Assembly: GCA_013139395.1 (NCBI GenBank)
Contig: WTAX01000498.1
Location: forward strand, 1 to 6,013
Direction: 5' to 3'
DNA length: 6,013 nt
Origin: Gammaproteobacteria bacterium
Lineage (GTDB): Bacteria; Pseudomonadota; Gammaproteobacteria; GRL18
Part shown: positions 1 to 4,812 of the stretch, one piece after another
Position numbering within the stretch: the stretch's first letter is position 1
Layout of the letters: every line of letters begins with the position of its first letter
Position numbers and translations under genes: made by a program
The notes under the pieces: model-generated
What the model saw: the letters and a program-made list of their open reading frames with translations, nothing else
Database searches by the model: none
Told to the model about the DNA's origin: nothing

Positions 1-17
1 ATGGCGTTATTATTGCA

Positions 18-23
18 TATAAT
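18..23 (+). promoter_or_regulatory. Possible -10 box upstream of the rhodanese gene
   Basis: A perfect TATAAT hexamer lies 54 bases before the rhodanese start codon. A -35 box at normal spacing would fall outside the left edge, so only half of the promoter could be seen. In AT-rich DNA such a hexamer can occur by chance. Confidence 0.25.
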
Positions 24-77
24 ATAAATTGCTACGTTAGTAGCGGATAAATAACTTAAAAAAATAGGGGAATAATC

Positions 78-719
78 TTGAGTAAATATAAAATAAAATC
101 CTTATTCAAAGGATGTGCCATACTCGCAATTTCTGCGTCCATTAATGTCTATGCTGAAGGAAATCGATACGATCTTCCACGTAATTATCACTCGGATATC
201 AGTGCAGCAAAAGCCTACATACTTACAAACCATGATGAAGGTAATGTTGGAAAAAATGATTTCGCTAACGCTGTAATCATTGATGTGCGAACAGTTGAAG
301 AATATGGTGCTGGTCATCCTTCAAGATCCTACAACATTCCGTTTCCACATATTCAGAGCAGACCAAATAAGCCAGACTATATATCTCAAGAACCAGAGCA
401 ATTCGTTTATGATGTTATGGCTGCATTTCCTGATACTAGTACGCCCATTCTTACACTATGTCGCACCGGCTATCGAAGTGTACTGGCAGGAAACCTACTT
501 GCAGATGCAGGTTATACAAATGTAAGGAACATTTGGCAGGGCTTTGTTGGTAGAACAAAAGTAGATACAGCTGGAAATACTCTGGATCTAAACAATAATG
601 GAGTAGACGGTGACTCTGGTGATTTAGATGGTTGGTCTGGCTACCAGGAATTACCTGTCAGCACAAAACTGCTACCACAGTTAATCTATGCACCTTATGA
701 ATACCTATATTACGAATAA
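78..719 (+). CDS. Exported single-domain rhodanese-like sulfurtransferase
   Basis: This encodes a 213-residue rhodanese, a family that carries sulfane sulfur as a cysteine persulfide and passes it to thiol acceptors. Residues 1-26 form a signal peptide (basic start, hydrophobic core, likely cut after VYA), so the protein should act in the periplasm. The domain spans about residues 35-158. It includes the DVRTVEEYGAGH segment (69-80) and the active-site loop CRTGYRS, with catalytic Cys128. The strand and helix after the loop (NLLADAGYTNVRNIWQG) are typical of the family. The tail contains an acidic Asn/Gly/Asp stretch (170-184) resembling a calcium-binding loop. The start is TTG, supported by an AGGGGAA ribosome site seven bases upstream; no ATG fits as well. 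A strong terminator follows, so it is probably monocistronic or the last gene of an operon. The physiological sulfur acceptor is unknown. The family call is secure. Confidence 0.9.
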   Translation: MSKYKIKSLFKGCAILAISASINVYAEGNRYDLPRNYHSDISAAKAYILTNHDEGNVGKNDFANAVIIDVRTVEEYGAGHPSRSYNIPFPHIQSRPNKPDYISQEPEQFVYDVMAAFPDTSTPILTLCRTGYRSVLAGNLLADAGYTNVRNIWQGFVGRTKVDTAGNTLDLNNNGVDGDSGDLDGWSGYQELPVSTKLLPQLIYAPYEYLYYE

Positions 720-764
720 TATAGATCTTTTATAAAGTTAAAATATCAATACAACTTTCCGAGT

Positions 765-798
765 AAAAAAACGGCAGTCTTTATGGCTGTCGTTTTTT
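765..798 (+). terminator. Intrinsic terminator after the rhodanese gene
   Basis: An eight-pair stem (772-779 with 785-792, including two G-T wobbles) encloses a five-base loop. It is preceded by an A-run and followed by six T's, which extend the pairing. It starts 46 bases after the rhodanese stop codon. The flanking A and T runs mean it could also work on the minus strand. Confidence 0.85.
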
Positions 799-1017
799 AT
801 TGGTTAATATAAAGATCTTTAAATGACAGGTTATGACTGAACTGTCTTTTTCAGATATTGGGAATGGTTGTCAGAAAACTTTACACTTATAAATCTTATA
901 ATATCCTCAATTGACTGCTTATGCTGATGACTTGCCGATTCCAGAGGTAAAATGAACGTCTGTTATCCTGGTTGAAAGCACCCATTTTTCAATAGGTGCT
1001 CAATCCTCTTAAATTAA
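799..1017. other. Intergenic region between the rhodanese and recombinase genes
   Basis: No credible coding sequence is seen on either strand. It contains a 12-bp palindrome, TAAAGATCTTTA, at 810-821. It also contains a hairpin (AGCACC at 977-982 with GGTGCT at 995-1000, 12-base loop) just past the 3' end of the minus-strand recombinase. That hairpin lacks a T-run on the minus strand, so it is at best a weak terminator. Confidence 0.5.
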
Positions 1018-1644
1018 TCAGACTTCAGTCTGTTCAGCCATTTCTAGGGCATCATCAACCTCAATACCCAGATAGCGAACAGTGCTTTCTAGCTTAGAAT
1101 GTCCAAGAAGTATTTGAACTGCTCTTAGGTTTCTTGTTCTGCGGTAAATTAAAGATGCTTTCGTTCGACGTAGTGAGTGTGTACCATAATCATAAGAGTT
1201 TAAACCAATTTCTGAAACCCATCCTTTTACAATCCTTGCATACTGACGAGTTGAAAGATGTTGTGAATCCTTAATTCGGCTTTTGAATAAAAAGTCATTC
1301 CTGTTCAATTTAGAAAATTCAATCCAATTTGAAACAGATTCACGAGTTTGTTGTGTAATTTCAAATTGAACAGAATTATGTGTTTTTTGCTGTATGACTA
1401 TGGCTCGTTTAGCTATTTGCAAACCATGAGCAATATCAGAGACTCGAAGCTTCACTAAATCACAGCCACTGAGCTTGCTATCAATGGCCATATTGAACAG
1501 TGCTAGATCACGAATGCGGTTGGAAATCTGAAGCCGAATACGAATGGCCCATATCTCTTTTATTTTGAGTGCTGGTTTCTGACCAACCAGCTTACCTTTG
1601 TTCCAGGGTATATTTTTTTGCGATGTATTTTTTATAATATCCAT
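1018..1644 (-). CDS. Short tyrosine recombinase/integrase, probably catalytically impaired
   Basis: This encodes a 208-residue protein of the tyrosine site-specific recombinase family, which cuts and rejoins DNA through a 3'-phosphotyrosine. It consists almost entirely of the catalytic domain, as in a short proteobacterial subfamily I recognise by the RDLALFN...DSKL-GCDLVKL, VQFEIT, TRQYARIV and LRAVQ-LLGHSKLESTVRYLG segments. The core residues present are Lys87 (QQKT), His156 and Arg159 (THSLRR), His182 (LGHS) and nucleophile Tyr191 (VRYLG). The first catalytic arginine should lie in the DSKL-GC segment. Position 59 there is Ser, encoded by AGT, one base from the Arg codons CGT, AGA or AGG. 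The ATG is well supported by GGAGGA at 1656-1651, six bases upstream. It stands alone, opposite in orientation to the other intact genes. It could be a decaying remnant of a mobile element or a DNA-binding protein that no longer recombines. Confidence 0.88.
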   Translation of the reverse strand: MDIIKNTSQKNIPWNKGKLVGQKPALKIKEIWAIRIRLQISNRIRDLALFNMAIDSKLSGCDLVKLRVSDIAHGLQIAKRAIVIQQKTHNSVQFEITQQTRESVSNWIEFSKLNRNDFLFKSRIKDSQHLSTRQYARIVKGWVSEIGLNSYDYGTHSLRRTKASLIYRRTRNLRAVQILLGHSKLESTVRYLGIEVDDALEMAEQTEV

Positions 1645-1775
1645 AACTGATCCTCCATTGGTTGGTAGTAATCAAATTATGGTTTAATATTTATAATGAC
1701 CGACAGAAGTCGACCCTATTTAGTCGATTACAGCTTCTTGAAGGTCTCTTTAATGCTCATTGCGGACGGTCACTA

Positions 1776-2219
1776 TTAGGACCATGAACTAGTGCTGTTT
1801 GTACTTAGCACTAATTGACTGATTTTATTCTGAATATCACCCAGAGCAAAAGCAGCCATTCAAAAAATCAAATAAATCACCATTGAGCTGTAAAAATTAA
1901 TAGCCAGTTTGATCACAGGCTGGTAGTTGATCAGTCTGCAATGTGGTGGAAGCAGACCTTCGGTGAATGCGGGTATTGACCTAAACCAGCTATTGATGAA
2001 AAAAATCTTTAACAGTCTGACTTCCAGTTTGCGGTAATTTTAAAGCGATGTAGTTTTAATATTACGATGGCAATTAATATGTCGGTTCAGTGGCGAATGA
2101 AGACACTCAGTATCTTTGTAAAATTGGCTCTTCTCAGCAAAAGCGGTCAGTTGAACCCACAGCTCATAAGGGTCATTGAGTCCCTGTATTGATGACGGCT
2201 GCCATATGCCAGAAGGGTT
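1776..2219 (-). pseudogene. Possible decayed coding sequence of unknown identity
   Basis: One minus-strand frame is open apart from stops at 2042-2040, 1862-1860 and 1778-1776. Its first 59 codons read like protein (for example DPYELWVQLTAFAEKSQFYK), with mixed composition and no start codon or ribosome site. It continues in the same frame as the SpoIIAA-like remnant just upstream, after that remnant's stop. I recognise no family. The last piece begins with ATG at 1859 and could encode 27 residues (MAAFALGDIQNK...), but has no ribosome site. It may be gene debris from a larger lost island, or an unusually open non-coding stretch. Confidence 0.3.
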
Positions 2220-2402
2220 TTAGGTTTCAGATATCCACTTTCTTGCGTTGCTGATATCTTCAAATATTCTAACTGAACCATTGGGTTGGAGTGATATTAA
2301 TGTTTTAATGTATTCTGCAATCGATAAAAATATTTTAGAACGCCTGATAATACAAGCCACTTTAATATTTTTAGCTGATATATTGTGGCGGTTCCCGCAG
2401 TA
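2220..2402 (-). pseudogene. Remnant of a SpoIIAA/STAS-like protein, C-terminal part
   Basis: Sixty codons are open on the minus strand and end in TAA at 2222-2220. The translation has a KVACII strand, then a helix (SIAEYIKTL), then SVRIFEDISNARKWI. This matches the ending usual in small SpoIIAA-like/STAS-type proteins: a VAIV-like strand, a helix, a VRVF-like strand, then an EALAWL-like helix. Those proteins are about 120-150 residues, so the N-terminal half is missing in this frame. Upstream (about 2403-2490) other minus frames read HNYSFRDCESAEDN and LDPGFIITVSEIVKVLK. They could be the rest of the gene after one or more frameshifts. The family match is by eye only. The remnant underlies the 5' region of the divergent gene at 2500, so that gene may have been inserted here. 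Confidence 0.4.
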
Positions 2403-2419
2403 TTATTATCTTCAGCACT

Positions 2420-2448
2420 TTCACAATCTCGGAAACTGTAATTATGAA
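2420..2448 (+). promoter_or_regulatory. Candidate sigma-70 promoter for the coiled-coil/DUF4041 unit
   Basis: TTCACA (2420-2425, five of six matches to TTGACA) is followed after exactly 17 bases by TATGAA (2443-2448, four of six matches to TATAAT). Transcription would start near 2455 and leave a leader of about 45 bases. It is predicted from sequence only and overlaps remnant gene sequence. Confidence 0.4.
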
Positions 2449-2499
2449 CCCAGGATCCAGAACAATAGTACTATTTTGAATATTGAAAGGTGATATGTT

Positions 2500-2790
2500 A
2501 TGGCAAGTGGTGGAGGTGTATCACGAGTAGTCAGGATGGTTGTTTGTCAATTGAAGCGTTCTGCCCGTAAAGAAGCCAATCAAATAGAAATAAAAGATGC
2601 AGAAAGAGAAAGTCAACGTCAGGCACGGGAACTGAAAAAGGCTTTTCTACAGGAGGAAAAAAAGGCCATTGCCATGGAAAAAAAAGCTCAATTTAAAGAG
2701 ACTATGACTCTTGCCACTCAAGCCTATAAGCAACGTTGTATGGAACGAAAAATGCTCAGAGAAAAAATCATTAACGAAGAACTTAGGTAA
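2500..2790 (+). CDS. Small charged helical protein, partner of the DUF4041 gene
   Basis: This encodes a 96-residue protein of unknown function. It starts with a glycine-rich segment (ASGGGVSRVVR) and a short hydrophobic patch (VVRMVVCQL). From about residue 20 to the end it is an almost continuous Lys/Glu/Arg/Gln-rich helix, probably a coiled coil, with Cys16 and Cys80. No signal peptide, enzyme motif or known domain is visible. The ATG is well placed after AAAGGTGA, six bases upstream. The stop codon is followed at once by the ATG of the DUF4041 gene in the same frame, so the two should be co-transcribed and translationally coupled. This suggests a shared job, perhaps a complex formed through the coiled coils. 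The gene contains two slippery A-runs (2657-2663 and 2678-2685). Confidence 0.75.
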   Translation: MASGGGVSRVVRMVVCQLKRSARKEANQIEIKDAERESQRQARELKKAFLQEEKKAIAMEKKAQFKETMTLATQAYKQRCMERKMLREKIINEELR

Positions 2791-3657
2791 ATGGACATGG
2801 ATTTTAACGTAGTTTTAGCTGTGTTTATTACACTGTTAATTTCAATTCCGGTGTCCTATTTTATGACTAAACGGAAACTTGAAAAACAACTTGAGGACTA
2901 TAAATCATTTTTAGATGCTATCTCTCACAAAGAGGGAGAACTTGAGATATTAGAAGAAAAAATAAAAGAGGCAGAGAAATCGCACTCTTCTCTGGATCGT
3001 GAAACCAAAAGTTTGCAATCTTTAAAATCCAATGCAAACAAACTAAATCAGCAAGTGCGACATAACATGGGTCAATTGAAATCCATAAAAACTGAAATAA
3101 GTCATAAATCTGAACAAATTAGTAAACTCGATAGTGAAGTTAATGAACTTATGTCGAAAGTTGATCTCTATTCTCGATTGGAAGAATTTGTGGATATTGG
3201 GCATTATGAGATGCCAGATTATTTATATGAAACTTCAACTCGTTTTACAGAAGAAATTAAACGAGTTCGTGATAAACAAAAAACACTCATTAAAGAAAAG
3301 AACGCGGTAATCTATCCAGAGACAACCACTATAACCAGCGATAAATCCTATAATAAAAAAATTCTGGATGGCCAAGTGAAGTTGATTTTAACAGCATTTA
3401 ATATCGATTGTGATGAATTAATTGGGAAAGTGAATCCAGGTAATTTTACAAGAACATTGGAGCGTATCGAAATACTGGCCAATACCCTGGAAAAATCTGC
3501 TGCTACTTTACATTGTGGTTTCAATCTCAAGTACATAGAAATGAAATATAATGAATGTCGTCTGCAATATCAATTCACCTTAAAAAGGCAGGAAGAACGA
3601 GAAGAAGAAAAAGCCCGAAAAGAACTTAGTGAGGCATCAGAAATCGATAGAACTTAA
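2791..3657 (+). CDS. Membrane-anchored coiled-coil DUF4041 protein, SNIPE-like but without nuclease domain
   Basis: This 288-residue protein has an N-terminal membrane helix (about 6-25, NVVLAVFITLLISIPVSYF) followed by basic residues, so the body should face the cytoplasm. A long coiled coil follows (about 28-130), then a DUF4041 domain (about 120-275). Recognisable DUF4041 segments are LEEFVDIGHYEMPDYLYETS, EIKRVRDKQKTLIKEKNAVI, QVKLILTAFN-DCDELIGKV and the final KYIEMKYNECRLQYQ-KRQEEREEEKAR. In the SNIPE anti-phage proteins this architecture continues into a GIY-YIG (T5orf172/Mug113) nuclease that cuts phage DNA during entry at the inner membrane. Here the protein stops just after DUF4041, and I find no GIY-YIG motif in any plus-strand frame downstream. 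It is either a truncated defence gene or a nuclease-less variant. Its ATG directly abuts the previous stop; the second ATG at 2797 has better spacing (nine bases) from AGG at 2785 and may be the true start. The domain call is by eye but strong. Confidence 0.82.
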   Translation: MDMDFNVVLAVFITLLISIPVSYFMTKRKLEKQLEDYKSFLDAISHKEGELEILEEKIKEAEKSHSSLDRETKSLQSLKSNANKLNQQVRHNMGQLKSIKTEISHKSEQISKLDSEVNELMSKVDLYSRLEEFVDIGHYEMPDYLYETSTRFTEEIKRVRDKQKTLIKEKNAVIYPETTTITSDKSYNKKILDGQVKLILTAFNIDCDELIGKVNPGNFTRTLERIEILANTLEKSAATLHCGFNLKYIEMKYNECRLQYQFTLKRQEEREEEKARKELSEASEIDRT

Positions 3658-3746
3658 GACGTACCGCTGTTGACCTATACCTGACATTTGGTGTTCAATG
3701 TCTTTTATTGATTGATTCCCATAAAGCGGAAATTTACAAAGCTAAG

Positions 3747-3773
3747 AAATCCCAGAATAAATTTTCTGGATTT
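3747..3773 (+). terminator. Possible weak terminator after the DUF4041 gene
   Basis: A ten-pair stem with one bulged C (3747-3757 with 3764-3773) encloses a six-base loop. It sits about 90 bases after the DUF4041 stop codon. The stem is AT-rich and the downstream T-run is short (3771-3774), so termination would be inefficient if it occurs. Confidence 0.35.
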
Positions 3774-3893
3774 TCCATCAACATTTTCCTGATTTGAAGC
3801 AACAAAATTGTAGAATTCCTAACTTATATATTGAAAAGTATTTTTGAATATCCTATCCTTCTAGTAGGGAAGAATTATAAAGGGAGATATATT

Positions 3894-4202
3894 ATGAAAA
3901 GCAAACTGATGATAACAGCCGTAGTCGTTTTACTAATGGGTATGAGCGGAACCATTATGGCAAAGGGTGATCCCATAGCAGGAAAATCTAAAGCTTATAT
4001 ATGTGCCAGCTGTCATGGAGTCAACGGCGAAGGTGTAGAACAAAACCCAAAGATTGCAGGTATGGCTGCAGGACACTTTATCAAACAAATGAAAGCTTAC
4101 AAAACAGGTGAGCATAATCACCCCATGATGGAGATGTCGTTACAAAAACTTAGCGAGCAAGATTTGGAAGACATGGCCGCCTATTACGCTTCACTTAAAT
4201 AA
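3894..4202 (+). CDS. Small periplasmic mono-haem cytochrome c
   Basis: This encodes a 102-residue class I cytochrome c, a soluble electron carrier in the periplasm. Residues 1-23 form a signal peptide ending near IMA-KGD. The single haem site is CASCH (Cys37, Cys40, His41), followed by HGVNGEGVEQNPKIAG as in cytochromes of the c4/c553/c5 type. The sixth iron ligand is probably a Met in NHPMMEMSL (Met78, 79 or 81). The end (LSEQDLEDMAAYYASLK) is the usual C-terminal helix. The chosen ATG follows AGGGAG seven bases upstream; a longer frame from a TTG at 3831 would spoil the signal peptide. No partner oxidase or dehydrogenase is visible in the window. The neighbouring exported rhodanese and MBL protein suggest, without proving, a role in sulfur-linked electron transfer. 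Confidence 0.93.
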   Translation: MKSKLMITAVVVLLMGMSGTIMAKGDPIAGKSKAYICASCHGVNGEGVEQNPKIAGMAAGHFIKQMKAYKTGEHNHPMMEMSLQKLSEQDLEDMAAYYASLK

Positions 4203-4408
4203 AAACTAAAAACTAAAAACTTGATCGGTTGCAGTGCAAGATTATACACAGGACAGCGATTTGGAGTTATACAGTTTTTTGAAACAGGATCATAAGTACC
4301 ACCGTCAGGGCAAGAAGAATCAATAAAAATAACAGATGAATAAGTTATCTGAACAGGATTTGAAATTTGATAAAATCCATTAATTGGTCCTAAGGGAGGT
4401 GGATTCAA
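4184..4408 (-). pseudogene. Possible fragment of a secreted or surface protein
   Basis: A minus-strand frame reads NPPPLGPINGFYQIS...CPDGGTYDPVSKNC, with three cysteines and a Pro/Gly-rich style seen in exported proteins. It has only a TTG near its upstream end and no ribosome site there. The frame is cut by a stop inside the 61-bp repeat just upstream, and at its 3' end it overlaps the cytochrome c gene by 19 bases. Only the middle part (about 4250-4405) looks like protein. It may be gene debris truncated when the repeat arrived, or chance. I recognise no family. Confidence 0.22.
4201..4221 (+). repeat. Three tandem copies of AAAAACT
   Basis: Three exact 7-bp units begin within the cytochrome c stop codon. 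This is a simple-sequence repeat, probably from polymerase slippage, and its copy number may vary between strains. Confidence 0.8.
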
Positions 4409-4419
4409 CTTACTGAAAC

Positions 4420-4480
4420 TGCTGCTTTTTGCTAAAAACTAAGGTGGATAAAATTGGCTCAAATTGCTGCAAAGTACAAT
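4420..4480 (+). repeat. 61-bp direct repeat, copy A
   Basis: This copy matches copy B (5742-5802) at 54 of 61 positions with no gaps, in the same orientation. Both contain TGCTGCTTTTTGCTAAAA, GGATAAAATTG and CTCAAATTGCTGCAA. The match ends sharply after GTACAAT. Unlike copy B, it lacks the following GCAGCAATTT that would complete a hairpin. The two copies flank the MBL gene. Confidence 0.9.
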
Positions 4481-4640
4481 TAACGTACCTGGTGTTGTTT
4501 TCAAACAAAAATATTTTAGTTTTATCAGATAATAGCTCTTCATGACCTAAACCGCCCATTACTGGCATATTTATATCTTTATTTAACTTTCCAGATAGCG
4601 TTAATTTCAACATCTATTAATCTATTAGAGGCTGTTTTCC

Positions 4641-4710
4641 GAATAACACCTAAGTAGGCTCAACGTCTCGTTAACAATATTATTGTTAACTGGATTACAG
4701 AATGTTATTC
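4641..4710. promoter_or_regulatory. Perfect 21-bp palindrome within a wider inverted repeat; candidate operator
   Basis: At 4670-4690 the arms GTTAACAATA and TATTGTTAAC surround a single T, giving a perfect palindrome typical in size of a dimeric repressor site. It lies inside a second inverted repeat, GAATAACA (4641-4648) with TGTTATTC (4703-4710). The half-site TATTGTTAAC recurs exactly at 4756-4765 and shares the following NGGA, 75 bp from the first. The palindrome overlaps the candidate -35 box of the MBL promoter. The binding protein is unknown. Confidence 0.55.
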
Positions 4711-4711
4711 T
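4683..4711 (+). promoter_or_regulatory. Candidate promoter for the MBL-fold gene
   Basis: TTGTTA (4683-4688) and TATTCT (4706-4711) are 17 bases apart, each matching four of six consensus bases. The -35 box lies in the right arm of the 21-bp palindrome, so a protein bound there would block it. The leader would be about 95 bases. An alternative -35-like TTGTTA lies at 4758-4763, in the third half-site. Confidence 0.35.
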
Positions 4712-4812
4712 TATTAAAAACATGGTTTTATGGGAAAACAATCAATTTTTTTATTTATTGTTAACCGGACTGTCCATCCAAATGTTAGCAATAAAAATAC
4801 GAGGTTTATCAC

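Larger units (their letters stand above)
1645..2499. other. Long stretch with no intact gene; decayed sequence on the minus strand
   Basis: There is no open reading frame with a convincing start and ribosome site in these 855 bases. A plus-strand open frame from a TTG at 2248 to 2493 has no ribosome site and no recognisable domain. It lies opposite the better-looking minus-strand remnant. The stretch contains an imperfect inverted repeat (1694-1704 with 1765-1775), the decayed minus-strand frames listed separately, and a candidate promoter for the gene at 2500. Confidence 0.6.
4203..4812. other. Intergenic region between the cytochrome c and MBL genes
   Basis: No intact gene is supported in these 610 bases. 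It holds the 61-bp repeat copy (4420-4480), a nested inverted-repeat region (4641-4710) with a perfect palindrome, a candidate promoter, and a minus-strand open frame that may be gene debris. A second minus-strand frame (4613-4410) has no ribosome site and runs into the repeat. A short palindrome, TTGCAGTGCAA, lies at 4229-4239. No clear terminator for the cytochrome gene is seen. Confidence 0.6.

Noticed and set aside
1965..1998. GAATGCGGG-containing stretch vaguely like GAATGTCCGC at 5874-5883 and the GCGGAC near 1763
   Set aside because: Only short words are shared and the alignment needs gaps, too weak to call a repeat family.
2119..2130. TAAAATTGGCTC, also present inside repeat A at 4449-4460
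   Set aside because: A 12-base match in AT-rich DNA of this length is expected by chance, and the flanks do not match.
2248..2493. Plus-strand open frame of 81 codons from a TTG
   Set aside because: It has no ribosome site and no recognisable domain. It lies opposite a minus-strand frame that looks more like real protein.
3658..3800. Search for a frameshifted GIY-YIG nuclease after the DUF4041 gene
   Set aside because: One frame stays open for about 48 codons, but it shows no GIY or YIG motif and no resemblance to the nuclease.
3831..3893. Longer start for cytochrome c at a TTG
   Set aside because: The internal ATG at 3894 has a good ribosome site and gives a standard signal peptide, which the extension would bury.
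4410..4613. Minus-strand frame of 67 codons containing NMPVMGG, reminiscent of a response-regulator motif
   Set aside because: No other receiver-domain feature is present, there is no ribosome site, and its last third is simply the translation of the 61-bp repeat.
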